From Wurfbainia villosa (Eukaryota; Streptophyta; Magnoliopsida; Zingiberales; Zingiberaceae), in the NCBI GenBank assembly GCA_025175895.1, contig CM046006.1:67724288-67788287 (forward strand): a DNA stretch of 64,000 nt, read 5' to 3'. The notes beneath the pieces are model-generated. The model had not been told where the DNA came from, made no database searches, and was given only the letters and a program-made list of their open reading frames with translations. This document shows, piece by piece, positions 33,193-44,207 of the stretch. The stretch's first letter is position 1. Each line of letters opens with the position of its first letter. Position numbers and translations under genes: made by a program.

Positions 33193-33911
33193 CTATATCT
33201 TGGATTGCCTCATCGTATGTCCAGGGATCAGGTTCATGTTACCTAAGAACATGAATCTATGAGGTTGTCTAACAACTCTTCCACTACGATGAGGTATCAC
33301 CTGTGTATCCTCTGTGACACGCGGTGCAGTGACATGTGGTATATCCTCTTGTACCGGTGGTACTAAAGAAGTGACTTCCCCTTTTAAATCCCCCGGAACA
33401 ATTTTACTCTTGGGTTTGTGGCTCATCACATAGTCTTCCTCTAGAAATCTGGCGTTCGTGCTAACGATCACCCTCTGATCTCTAGGACTATAAAACAATC
33501 CACCCTTCGTTCCCCTGGGATAGCCAACGAACAAAAGTACTTCTGTACGAGATTCCAACTTACCAGCATCTGCCTTAAGCACATGTGCTAGACTCCACCA
33601 TATCCGAATATATCTTAGACTAGGCTTTCGCCCAGTCAACAACTCTGTGGGAGTAGTAGGCACTGATTTAGATGGAACTAGTTTCAGAATGTACACCGCC
33701 GTATCTAGGGCATATCCCCAGAACGAATCTTGCAACTTAGAATAACTCATCATCAATCTAACCATCTCCATAAGAGTCATATTCCTTCGCTCTACTACAC
33801 CATTCTGCTGGGGTGTGCCAGGTGCAGACAATTGGGATTGAATCCCAGCCTCTGATAAGTAGTTCCTAAACTCTCCTAAGAGGTACTCACCACCACGATC
33901 AGATCATAGTT
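33193..33911 (-). pseudogene. A unit 1 integrase C-terminal part and linker
   Basis: The frame starts at 33831 with APGTPQQNGVVERRN, which carries the third catalytic acidic residue of integrase, then SFWGYALDTAVYILKLVPSK, LLTGRKPSLRYI, GLFYSPRDQRVIVSTNARFL and the DTQVIPHRSGRVVRQPHRF linker. It ends before the RT start. It is out of frame with the core upstream because of changes around 33831-33912. Confidence 0.85.
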
Positions 33912-34439
33912 TCATTCATATCTTGAATAATCGTCTATGAAAAAGATGAAATATTCAAGACTACCTCTTGCCTGGATAGTCATAGGACCACACAAATCAG
34001 AATGAACCATTTCTAACACATCTTTGGCTCTATACCCCTTGGCCTTAAAAGGCCTCTTGGTCATTTTACCTTCCAAGCAAGATTCGCAGGTTGAGAAATC
34101 TTCCACCACTAATGGACCCAGAGGTCCATCAACTATCAACCTTTGAATTCTGATTAGGTTAATATGACCAAGCCTAAGATGCCAAAGATATGTTTGGTTC
34201 ATCTTCGAAGGTTCTTTTCTCTTATTGGAATTAGAAGATGAGTTATTAATTTCAATTTTCATCGTGGAAGGTTTTATATACAAATTTCCTTTCAATGTAC
34301 CTGAATAGATATTCTCTCTATTCCTTTTTATAACAACTCTGTCATTAAAAGAAATAGAATATCCATCTATAAACAATTTAGAAACTGAAACTAAATTCTT
34401 TCTAAATAAAGGTACATAAAGGGAATTTTCTAGAACCAA
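33912..34439 (-). pseudogene. A unit 1 protease end, pre-integrase and integrase core, with internal deletion
   Basis: 175 codons: VSVSKLFIDGYSISFNDRVV (end of protease), LRLGHINL and CESCLEGKM (zinc-binding pre-integrase), MVHSDLCGPM (first Asp) and FIDDYSRYE (second Asp). Right after this the frame stops. Compared with D, a net 87 bp is missing, taking out the RYGYIYLM-to-GKSI segment. Unit 2 has the same junction and B a near-identical one. Confidence 0.87.
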
Positions 34440-34977
34440 AGTTTATTTTTCTCAAAAGATAAATAAAACTTCTCCCACTGCAATAGCCGCCACCATTATG
34501 GCATTGCCCAAGTAAACGATAATCTCTCCCTTAGCTCGTCATCGAGTTTCCTGGAACCCTTGCAAAGTATTGCAGACATGATTAGTAGCTCTCGTATCTA
34601 CACACTAGGTGCCGGTAGATAACACCGCTAATCGTGTTTCAACGACTAGTCCAAAGGATATACCTTTGTTCTGTTTCGGACTGGGACAATCCTTCTTCCA
34701 ATGTCCATCCTGCTTACAAGTACTTGCCTTTCGACTTCTTCACTCCTCCCTGAGATCCTCCCACCACCTTTGCTTCACCTTGTTTCTTCTTCTTCTTGCC
34801 TTTCGGCTTAGAAGTAGAAACCTTTTTGAGCAACCATGGCTTGAGGACGCTCTTCGAAGAGTGCATACTTGTACTCCTTAGCAGATAAGACAATATCTAG
34901 ATTCTTTTCCAATCAACTTTATTTGGGTACAGTAAGTTTATTTCCTTTAGTATCATAGTAAGTGGACTGAAAGTCAT
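34440..34977 (-). pseudogene. A unit 1 gag and protease start, with a 430-bp deletion
   Basis: The gag start at 34977 gives MTFSPLTMILKEI-like residues, then NLDIVLSAKEYKYALFEE. There the frame jumps to a late-gag Lys-rich stretch (VSTSKPKGKKKKKQGEAK), so most of the capsid part is missing. In D coordinates about 17274-17703 is gone, with a CTC microhomology at the join. The zinc knuckle has lost its first half. The protease motif reads DTRA instead of DTGA (34587-34601), with a stop just upstream. Confidence 0.75.
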
Positions 34978-36013
34978 TCTTGAAAATCCTAAGAATCACA
35001 TAGATCATTACTGTAGATTTCAAAAAATTATTGATTCCTCAAACAATAAAATTTTAAAATCAACCAACACCTCTAAATACCGAGAATATCGCATGCCACA
35101 ATCGTGTGGACGTATACGAATTCTACATTTGTAAGAGGAGGTTTTACCCATTAATTTTACTATCTTGTCAACCTAACTTTTTGACAAGTAAAATTAATAG
35201 TTGGTTTCTCTTCGGCCCTACAAATAAAAGCAGTGACTCCGATGGGGAGGATACTTATATTTGTATCTAAGTGTTCACCATTACTCGGTACCAAGGTAAT
35301 TATCTCGGGTTATGTGTCTTACGATGGGCAAGTACACACGCTCTTAAATAATTTCCTATAACCATATTCGACCACAAACAAACTCATCCGATGGGGAGGA
35401 AGGCACTTAGAGCCGACGCACAAGTTTGTTTGCATCACTTGTTAAATCGTAATGGAGGCCGTGGGAATTTATAAAAATATCCCTCTCCCACTTAGTAATT
35501 TGAAAATGAGGAATTTTCTAGGCTACGACATGCAAATCAAACAATAAGCAAAAAATATGAAAAATAAATTATTTTCCAACTATTATGGCTTTTGTCTACA
35601 ATATGTCTCCCATCGCATCACCTTCTCGTCCGCTCCTCCTACGCCATATACAAGCCATCCGGAGATCCGAGCCGAGACTAAAACCTATTTTAATTTACAT
35701 CCATCGATCCTATACTCCACGAGGGAGTGTACATGAAATCTAGATCGAAAGTAAAATAAAATAAAGAGCGGCTAAACAATGTCGTATTTAATTTACCAAA
35801 AACTAAATACTAGCCTCGTCAACCCCGAGGATTCTACAAAATAAATATTTACACACATACAATCACATACACACATATGGCCACAATAGTCGGATCTTAT
35901 GCCTGCAACCAAAGAGTTAAACTACGCATATCCTACTATTATCCGGCACATATAATATATGAAAAAGTGCATAAAAATTAACCGAATCCTAAACATACAA
36001 AACCGGAAACCTT
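34978..36013 (-). other. Leader of A unit 1, no gene
   Basis: About 1 kb of untranslated leader between gag and PBS, clearly related to the D leader, with the GATGGGGAGG (CCTCCCCATC) word repeated near 35242 and 35392 and a variant near 35328. The + strand frames here have no support. Confidence 0.7.
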
Positions 36014-36028
36014 GGCTCTGATACCAAT
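36014..36028 (-). other. Primer-binding site of A unit 1
   Basis: The - strand reads ATTGGTATCAGAGCC directly after LTR2 (element sense). Confidence 0.9.
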
Positions 36029-37819
36029 TGAAGGTTTTGCCCGGAAGCTTTGATACCAATTGAAGGGTTTTGCTTATCGAATCCGTGAGGGGAAACTTCG
36101 CTTCCCACTTCACCTCGGTAGCTTGTCCATGGCGATCCCTTCGATGTCCCCAGATTAAAAAAATTTAATCCTAGACAAAAGGGATTGCCAAAGCAACCAA
36201 GACATCGTCGTGCTATTCGTTTAGAGAGGTCACTTGAACAAACTAGTTGTTCAAGCGACCATCCTCTATTCTACGAGTAGTCGCGGAATAGACGATGTCC
36301 GGATCACCGGTTTTTGTGTTTATGCTCAGGATCCAAGTATTATTTATCCATATATAGATTTATATCATGCTCATAAATGAAAAACAAATACAAACATGTA
36401 ACATATAAAAATTAGAGAATCGATATACCTCTCGATCATCTAATGTATGTCCTTCCTCATTTCGGACGTCGTGTGGGCGATGCTCTACCAAAAGTCGAAG
36501 CTCCTAGATCGCAAATCTTCCTTCCTTGCTCATCCAAAGCAAGAGGAAGAATAGAAACATGGTTTTTCTCCTCACTAGAAACAACCAACAAGGAACTAAA
36601 ACTATCCTTGCCGCCGGCCAACTAGGTGAAGGAGAAGATGGTGGAAAACAACCAAGACACCAAGGAAAACCCTATATCTTGTTTCCACCACCTAAGGAGA
36701 AGGAGAAGGGGGCTTTTGGGCGCCGGCCAAGGCTGGAAAAGAGGCTGGAGAGGTACTGGACGTTGGCCAAAAGAGGAAGAAGAAGAGAAGAATACCTTCC
36801 TTATTTGGTGCCACCCTTGCCTCCAAACCCTAATCCTCATCCTATCTCAACTAGGATTCCTTCTTGCCGCCCAAACCCTAGCTCTCCTTCAATGTTGTTC
36901 ATGCCAACTCCCATGCCATCCTTTTATAGAGTTAGGGATAAGTTATGAATTAATCTCCTCCAATGGTTCTAGGGATTTAATCTCAACCGTCGGATCTAGA
37001 GATTTAATCTCAACCGTCGGATCTTAGAGATTTAATCTTTACCAATGGATCTTAGACTTTTGTTTCTATCCATTGGATCTAAGCATCATGAGGTGTTAAT
37101 AGGCTACATTAGGGACCATGAGGAGGAGTTGGGTCTTGGCCACCCATGGATTAAGCCCACATAAAGTCCGATCCACTAATGATGATCCAATCCACTAAAG
37201 GTTCATCATTGATCTACCTCACCAACCCCCATATGATAATATGGGCTCCATATATTATTTGTACATTTTCTCTCCGTGTTTAAGATCTTGAATGTCCGTC
37301 GATTAATTAATTTATTAACCATTAATTAATCAACATCTAACTCTTTGAGTAGTACCACTCAACATTTTCATCATGCCGGACCAAGTCCACCTGCAGGGTT
37401 TACATGATGAACCTTATGAGCTCCTCAAGGGGACATCATCATCCTAATATATAGGACACGGTTTCCTCCTATAATCAACGGAACACCATATAAATAATAT
37501 CATCTCCCAACTTACCGAGCCTATCGATTTAATCTATAATTCTCGCCCATTGGTAAATCAAAGAGATGAGTACTAAGTATATGTGCCCGTTATTTTATCG
37601 GGATTAAGAGCTTGTACTAAATAATATTTGAGGTCCGATTCGATTATGTAGTCACCTCTAAGTTGGTCCTGCTCAATACACACAAAGTGCACTAGTGTGA
37701 TTCTATGGTCAAGACAAACCAACACAAAATCACACTACAACCATTTAGATGGTTTGTCCAAAGCCATCTCGGTTGTGAGCCTTCACTTATACTTTTCAAG
37801 AGGCCGATAACATGATCTC
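36029..37819 (-). repeat. LTR2 of array A, left piece
   Basis: The shared middle LTR: 5' LTR of unit 1 and 3' LTR of unit 2. It breaks at ATCTC (37815-37819), where B inserted, and resumes after the duplicate ATCTC at 56286. It lacks about 18 bp near 37650 (AGCAATAAATCGAATC region) that LTR1 and LTR3 have. Total length without B is about 1,943 bp. Confidence 0.9.
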
Positions 37820-38169
37820 TATTGGAAATCATGCTCGCTAAGAGGCTCATTAGCTCCCCGTCCCCGGATTAAAATTTTCACTAATGAAAACTAATCCGGA
37901 TGGGATGAGTTTCCTAAGCACAACCAATTCGTCATCATGCTAACAACTTGAGCGATCGCTTGAACAAACTAGATGTTCAAGCAACACAACTCTTCTAGTT
38001 GGTTAGCCGTGAAAGAGACGACAGACAGATTGCCGGTTTTTGTGTTTCTTATCGGGGTCCATGATTATACAAATACATACAAATGTAAACTAGTATAATC
38101 AACACATACATAAAGTAAGCATCCACACAAAACATGCATATAATTGAAAAGCAATTTTAAACATAATAT
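37820..38169 (-). repeat. B left LTR (3' LTR), first piece
   Basis: It begins TATTGGAAATCATGCTCGC; the right LTR has TGTTGGAAATC, so the terminal TG became TA. It is interrupted by C at 38170; the remainder is 47689-49683. Confidence 0.9.
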
Positions 38170-38719
38170 TGTTGGGTTTCCGGCACCGCGGCGTGTGTGT
38201 GTTCGATCATGTTTCGTAAACATGAGCACAGCGGAAGCAATTAAAAAATAATAAATCTATATTTATTACAACACACACAACACACGCATGCATATTACAA
38301 CAAGTGTAGACATAACCGTAAATTAAAATTTGCAATAAAAGAAAATTATCTACGTTATACCTTTCGTATGACGTGTAGCGGGAACGGCATCAACCGGAAC
38401 GATCCTCGTAAGAATCGTCTCTATCCGTATCCACGCCGAGCTCCTCGGGATGACTTCGCTAAGTCACGAGCTTCATCTTCGTACGGGTTACTAGCCTCGT
38501 GTTGAAGACGACGTGATCGAGAGATGATCACGATCCGAATCCAAATTCGGATCCTAAAACGAGTTCTCAAAACTCGCTTCTCCGGAGAGGTATTCGTCAA
38601 CCGTTTGACGAATCCTTCGTCCACCACCTCAGAGGATTACCGGAGATCAAATCCCCGGTAAGTTAGGCGCTATCGGAGCACTAACCGTCATCCAAACGAC
38701 GCTCCGACAACAAAGAAAC

Positions 38720-38746
38720 AAGCTGTCCAGAAAAACTGGACAGCTT
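38720..38746. repeat. Perfect 11-bp-stem hairpin in the C LTR
   Basis: AAGCTGTCCAG, loop AAAAA, CTGGACAGCTT. It is conserved exactly in the other LTR at 46035-46061. It lies downstream of the TATA box in element sense, so it would be in the RNA. Confidence 0.9.
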
Positions 38747-38979
38747 TTGGTGGAGGAATAGAGGCCGGCCAAGGAGAGATGGAAGCTCACCTTATCACCG
38801 AACCTAGAGGAGATCACCGGAGGGTCGCCGGAGGTTCACCGGCTGAAGCTTGGTCGCCGGCAACAAGTTGGAAGGCGGCACATGGGGCTGGGCGGCGGCA
38901 CACTAGGGTTGGCGCCGAAAACTCCTTCAAGGGGTGGGCGGCAACACCAAGGGCTAGGGTAGTGGATTAGGGTTTAAGC

Positions 38980-38994
38980 CCTATTTTATAGAGA
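38980..38994 (-). promoter_or_regulatory. Likely TATA box of the C left LTR
   Basis: The - strand reads CTCTATAAAATAGGG. The right LTR has the same at 46294-46308. Confidence 0.6.
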
Positions 38995-40357
38995 ACTAAT
39001 TCTCTTAATGGTTAATGGATCATATCCATAAAGCCCGTTAACCCGCTCCATTAAGATAAGTTAAAATAAACCAAACCATGATGGTTTATTTTAAGTTAAT
39101 ACGAACCGAACCAACCTTTGGTTCATTCGTTTAATATAAACCAAACCCTTTGGTTTATTCTCATCCATTGGATTAGAACCAAACCATTTTGGTCCATCCA
39201 TTATGTCTTCATAAGACACGGCCCATCCACGCTCCATTGCATCAAACAATTTCATGCTCGCTTATGTTTGGTCCAACCAAACCTAGTTTCTCTGGCCCGA
39301 GAATCCCATTCTCAAGCTCGCTTTAAATCCTTTGGATTACGCTCGCGTGTGACCAAATAGGTTCTCGCTTATGTTGGCCGCCTATAATTAACCATTAATT
39401 ATAGAACGATCATGAGTGGCACCTAGTAGTACATCATGATCCCCAATTAACCAAAAGATCAACGTGATCCGTAACTATTTCAAACCCTTCAAGAGTCGAA
39501 TGAATCGTGCCCCATTCCCTTCACTCATCTTATACCCACTTGGTTCAGGACATGGTCTATTGTGTCAGTCCCCACTAGGCTGACTACGTCACACCTAGCC
39601 CAAGTATCATTTCCTCGTCCTATGGATTCTAGTTACTCCACATGTATCGAAGAGTACCTTACTCTAAACATGTAATGCTTTGGCCAAAGACTTTAGTAAC
39701 AATCCGACGAGAGGCCATGGGTATACATCTCCTCGCAAGGAGTGGTGAATCCTTTATAGGCTATTCAAACACCTTTCGATCACTTCGACTTATACCCAAT
39801 CATCCCGGTCCACATCTCCTCGTGAGATGTTTGCTTAAGATGTCAAAGCATAAGTCTCCATGATCAAGATGACTTGAATACCGCAAGTCAAAGGAACATC
39901 TCACTTAAGCCACAAAGAAGAACTTCATTGACATATCTATATATGCAGAGAACCATATGAAGTCTTACTACCGGTCACTCCAATGAACTAGTTACCATAA
40001 CTAGCATCCACGATTAACTCCGACATCACAATGTCTCCACCAAAGGAGAATCACCGCTTGGATACACCAAGGAGTATAATACTAGTCTCGATGTAATCGA
40101 TGGTGTCCAAATCCATCAATTCATCGACTAGGATAATTCCGATACATCACAATTACACATGTAGAGATACTCACTAGTTGTGATCCAATCACAAATTCTC
40201 TCATGCTGTGAATCGTATCGTGGACATTCAGTAAATGAGTTTAAGATCCAATCAAATACATTAAACATGTACACTCAAATAGTGAATCTTCATTTATCAT
40301 ATAAATGGTTCATACATAAGGCGATTGCCTTAGGACATCTCTCATATATTACTAACA

Positions 40358-40370
40358 GACTCCCACTTGG
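40358..40370 (-). other. Polypurine tract of element C
   Basis: The - strand reads CCAAGTGGGAGTC directly before the LTR start TGTTAGTAATATATG. Confidence 0.85.
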
Positions 40371-40459
40371 CCTAATGCCAATCGCTACGGTATCCAATAC
40401 CATAAGCACTAACATGACCTCAAACTTACTTTGAGGTAATGCTTTAGTCAAAGGATCCG

Positions 40460-41158
40460 CTAAGTTCCTTTCGTTGGGAATTTTCTCGATTTGTATTTCG
40501 CTCCTACTAATGATCTCTCGATAAGATGATAGCGGTCATGTTTGGATCGTTGATGAGACCTTGGCTCTTTCGCCGCGGTAATTGCTCCATTGTTGTCGCA
40601 GTAGACCGGTATTGCTTCAACAATGGCCGAAATCACACCAAGTTCATGAACGAACTTCTTGATCCAAACCGCTTCCTTTGCTGCTTCCGAAGCTGCAATA
40701 TATTCTGCCTCAGTGGTAGAATCCGCTACAGTCTCTTGTTTGGAACTTTTCCAACTCACTGCGCCCCCATTCAAGGTGAACACGTATCAAGATCGAGACT
40801 CGAATCATCCTTGTCTCGTCTGGAAGCCGCATCCGTATACCCGTATCACCATGTCCCCTTCTCCATATATTAGGAACACATCCTTAGTTCTTCTCAAGTA
40901 CTTAAGGATCGCCTTAACACCCAATGATCCATTCCTCGATCGATCGTATCCGCCGTGACACTCGTGAGCATACGATACATCGGGCCTCGTACATAACATA
41001 GCATACATGATAGATCCTATTGCGGATGCATAGGGAATCTTACTCATGCAAATCCTCTCGTCTTCTGTGCGCGGACACATAGACTTCGAAAGGTGTACCC
41101 CATGCCTGATGGGCAGATAACCTTTCTTGGATTCCGACATGCTAAACCTCTTTAGCAC
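40460..41158 (-). pseudogene. C RNase H
   Basis: Two frames: 41158-40805 with MSESKKGYLPIRHGVHLSKS, PYASAIGSIMYAMLCTRPDV and LKYLRRTKD; then 40783-40460 with FTLNGGAVSWKSSKQETVAD, STTEAEYIAASEA and VYCDNNGA. A gap near 40785-40805 shifts the frame just at the catalytic Asp box. The end of pol (NPADPLTK-like) lies toward 40440. Confidence 0.83.
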
Positions 41159-41852
41159 TCAGTCTATATATGTAGACTGCGAAAGACCAAGCAACCGTTT
41201 CGATCTATCTCTATAGATCTTAATCCCAAGGATGTAGGTTGCTTCTCCCAGGTCTTTCATGGAGAATGTCTTGGATAACCAAACCTTAACTGACTGTAAG
41301 ATTGACACATCGTTTCCTATAAGTAATATGTCATCGACATACAATACTAGGAACACGATCGCACTCTACTAACCTTCTTGTACACACAAGATTCGGGTTC
41401 GATTTTGCGAGAAATCAAACTTTTTGATCGTCTCATCAAAACGGATATTCCAGCTCCTGGATGCTTGCTTCAATCCATAAATGGACCGTCGCAATTTGCA
41501 TACCTTGGTTTTATCAACCGATGTGAAACCCTCAGGCTGTATCATACACACGTCCTCGAGCAGGTTTCCATTAAGGAAAGCTGTTTTCACATCCATCTGT
41601 CATATCTCATAATCATAATGAGCCGCTATGGCCAGAGCATCCGAATGGATTTAAGATAGCTACAAAGTAATAGGTTTCATAATCAACATCTTGCTTTTGA
41701 CGATATCCTTTCGCCACCAATCTAGCCTTATAGGTAATCACATTACCATCCATGTCGGTTTTCTTCTTGAAAACCCACTTGCACCCTATAGGCTTTATGC
41801 CTTCAGGTGGGTCAACCAAGTTCCAAACTTGGTTTTCGTACATGGAATCCAT
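41159..41852 (-). pseudogene. C reverse transcriptase
   Basis: Three frames in order: 41852-41613 (GCKWVFKKKTDMDGNV, FKARLVAKGY-like YKARLVAKGYRQ), 41596-41369 (MDVKTAFLNGNLLEDVCMIQ, SIYGLKQASRSWN), 41356-41159 (VLYVDDILLIGND with the catalytic YVDD, then FSMKDLGEATYILGIKIYRD). Two frameshifts separate them, near 41600 and 41360. All core RT motifs are still present. Confidence 0.85.
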
Positions 41853-42254
41853 TTCACTTCATGGCACCAAGCCACTTATCCCTTCTCGAACTTGTCAAGA
41901 CTTCTTCATAACCGTAGGCTCCTCATCATCAATGAGTAACACGCATTCGATTCACTTACGAGAAATCCATATCTCTCGTGAATATTGCGTGTTCTACCGG
42001 ATCTACGAAGATGTGGTGTTACAATAGGTCCAAGATTGCTCATCACTATGAGTTGTCGGTCTGTGCTTCACTGTATCTCATCAATGTCTATTTGAGTCTC
42101 TCGAGCCTCCTCAAGCTCGATGACACTCCCATCGCTTTCTTGCAAGAGAAACTCTTTCTAGAAACACAAAGATGCCTCAAACAAACACCTTTTGTTCCAC
42201 AGATGATAGAATTGGTAACCCCTTGTTTCCTTAGGGTATCCAATAAATAGACAT
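41853..42254 (-). pseudogene. C pol linker between integrase and RT, degraded
   Basis: Only short, shifted frames are seen. By position it is the proline/serine-rich linker plus the start of RT. A frame with GYPKETRG-like context (read as KGVCLRHLCVSRK) lies at 42090-42240. No separate function. Confidence 0.5.
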
Positions 42255-43280
42255 TTATCGACTTAGCATCATTTCTGATACCCGCTTCACATAAGCAGGA
42301 CAACCCCATATCTTCAAGTAAGATACATGAGGTTTCTTACCATTCCATATCTCATATGGAGTAGTTGAGACTACCTTGGTAGGCATTCTGTTTAACAAGT
42401 AAACAGCTGTCTGAAGTGCATAACCCCAAAAGGACTTGGGAAGAGTCGCATGATTCATCATTGACCTGACCATGTCCAACAAGGTCCGGTTACGCCTCTC
42501 AGATACACCATTATGCGGTGGTGTATAGGGCGGAGTCCATTGAGACAATATGTCATTGTCTCTTAGATAATCAAGAAACTCTTGACTTAAGTATTCACCA
42601 CCTCGATCCGATCGAAGTATTTTAATACTTTTGTCATGTTGTTTCTCTACTTCATTTCTGAATTCTTTGAACCTTTCAAAGGCTTCAGACTTGTGTTTCA
42701 TCAAGAACACATACCCAAACCGTGAGTGATCATCGGTGAAGGTAATGAAGTAGTTATAGCCTCCTAAAGCTTGAGTTGACATAGGTCCACATACATCAGT
42801 ATGTACTAGACCTAGTAACTCTCCCACTCGTTCACCTTTTCCAGTAAAAGGTAACTTAGTCATCTTGCCTTTTAAGCATGATTCGCATGTATCGTATGAA
42901 TCCAATTCAAACGATTCCAGAATTCCACATCGGTGTAATTCGGACATGTGTTTCTTGCTTATATGGCCAAGACGACAATGCCACATATAGGAGTCTATGT
43001 GATTATCCTTTCGAGCACGCGTGTTGCTCGCTTCGATATTGAAAATGTCACTGGATACGTCCAACATATAAATGCCATTACTCAAAGTTCCAGTTCCATA
43101 AAGTACGCCATTCAAAGTTATATAACAACAATTGTTACTAAACGTTAAATGGAAACCATTTCTATTTAAGCAGGAAATAGAAACAATGTTCTTTATTAGA
43201 GAAGGAACATAATAGCAATTGTCCAGTTCCAAGACTAGTCCACTAGGAGCTTCAAAAATAAGTTCCGATGGCGACCGCAA
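42255..43280 (-). CDS. C integrase (pre-integrase plus core), open frame of 341 codons
   Basis: Joins cDNA to the host chromosome. In order: end of protease (SGLVLELDNCYYVPSLIKNI), pre-integrase zinc domain with WHCRLGHIS and CESCLKGKM (about residues 98-140), core with LVHTDVCGPM, FTDDHSRFGYVF and YTPPHNGVSERRNRT holding the three acidic residues, then SFWGYALQTAVYLLNRMPTK. The whole core is open, including the segment that A and B lack. It is a domain of a larger gag-pol polyprotein, not a free-standing gene; the start at 43280 is simply the first Met after a frameshift. The polyprotein is broken on both sides. Confidence 0.85.
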   Translation of the reverse strand: MRSPSELIFEAPSGLVLELDNCYYVPSLIKNIVSISCLNRNGFHLTFSNNCCYITLNGVLYGTGTLSNGIYMLDVSSDIFNIEASNTRARKDNHIDSYMWHCRLGHISKKHMSELHRCGILESFELDSYDTCESCLKGKMTKLPFTGKGERVGELLGLVHTDVCGPMSTQALGGYNYFITFTDDHSRFGYVFLMKHKSEAFERFKEFRNEVEKQHDKSIKILRSDRGGEYLSQEFLDYLRDNDILSQWTPPYTPPHNGVSERRNRTLLDMVRSMMNHATLPKSFWGYALQTAVYLLNRMPTKVVSTTPYEIWNGKKPHVSYLKIWGCPAYVKRVSEMMLSR

Positions 43281-43480
43281 AGAACCTTTGCTCCATTGCC
43301 AACTCGAAAATTTGACTCCCCTCTGACAAGTCTTCTTCTATTCCTTAGCCCCTGTATGTCATTACATATATGTGAGCCACACCCAGTATCCAATACCAAA
43401 GTGTCTAAGGAAATAGAATGACAATCAATAACGAAGATACCTGAAGAGGATGGGGCATCGGATGCCTTCTTCTTCTTCAT
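43281..43480 (-). pseudogene. C aspartic protease
   Basis: The frame at 43480-43235 reads SSGIFVIDCHSISLDTLVLD then TGCGSHICNDIQGLR, giving the active-site motif DTGCGSH of this copia group, followed by FRVGNGAKV. It overlaps the integrase frame by 46 bp in another phase, so a frameshift separates protease from integrase. Confidence 0.83.
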
Positions 43481-44207
43481 GGACTCAAGATAAATCTTGC
43501 AGTTTCTTCACAAGAGCCTTCCTTGCCACAGTGATGGCAAGTGCCCTTTTACTGGTTCCGCCTTCTTTGCCTTTTTCTTTCCTTTCTTCTGTTCTTTTGC
43601 CTTCCTCTTAGAACCTTTCCTTGAGGAATCAACTAACAGAACCGCCTTCTCCTCATGCTTCACAGAAGGCTCCACAGTCTTCAGCATATTGAGGAGCTCG
43701 GGAATGGTGGATTCTAATTTGTTCATCCGATAGTTCATCACAAATCATGCGAAACTCTTGGGCAAACAATGCAATTAAGTCAATACTTAACTCATGATCC
43801 ATCACAAAATCGAGGGTAGCTAGCCGCTCGATGTACCCGTGCTCATCTTTAGCACAAACTTCACTCTGATGCAACCTTCTTGCATCTTCGAGTGAAGAGG
43901 AGCCTAGAGACCTCGAACCTTCGGATCTCGCTTGCTCATCGAACAACTCATGAAGATGGAAGACCATAGTATTAGCATCCATATGCTCCCATCGCCGCTA
44001 GCATGATGCAACTCGCCATTTGACCGCCACATGTTTCGATAGACCAACATTTGGTCCGGAGTTGCATCGCCCTTAGGATGGTGGGAAGAGGCTCTTCAAG
44101 GACATATGCAAGCTTTTCCGCCTTGAGAACAATTCTCGTGTTTCTAAGCCAGTTGAAGTTCCAAATTTGTTCGAATCCAAAATAGTGCGCAAATTCAAAG
44201 ACGTCAT
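43481..44207 (-). pseudogene. C gag
   Basis: The start at 44207 gives MTSLNLRTILDSNKFG, the usual opening of this gag type. The frame is lost by 44100; a later part at 43982-43653 has MVFHLHELFDEQARSE and LDFVMDHELSIDLI, and a Lys-rich stretch (KAKEQKKGKKKAK) precedes the zinc knuckle near 43540-43500. There CHHCGKEG is followed by a small deletion that destroys the last His and Cys positions. Several frameshifts; not functional. Confidence 0.78.

Larger units (their letters stand above)
38170..40357 (-). repeat. C left LTR (3' LTR)
   Basis: On the + strand TGTTGGGTTTCCGGCACC to ATATATTACTAACA. It compares very closely with the right LTR over 38700-39220 but shows many one- to four-base gaps around 38580-38690 and 39230-40110. 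It contains a perfect hairpin at 38720-38746. Confidence 0.92.
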
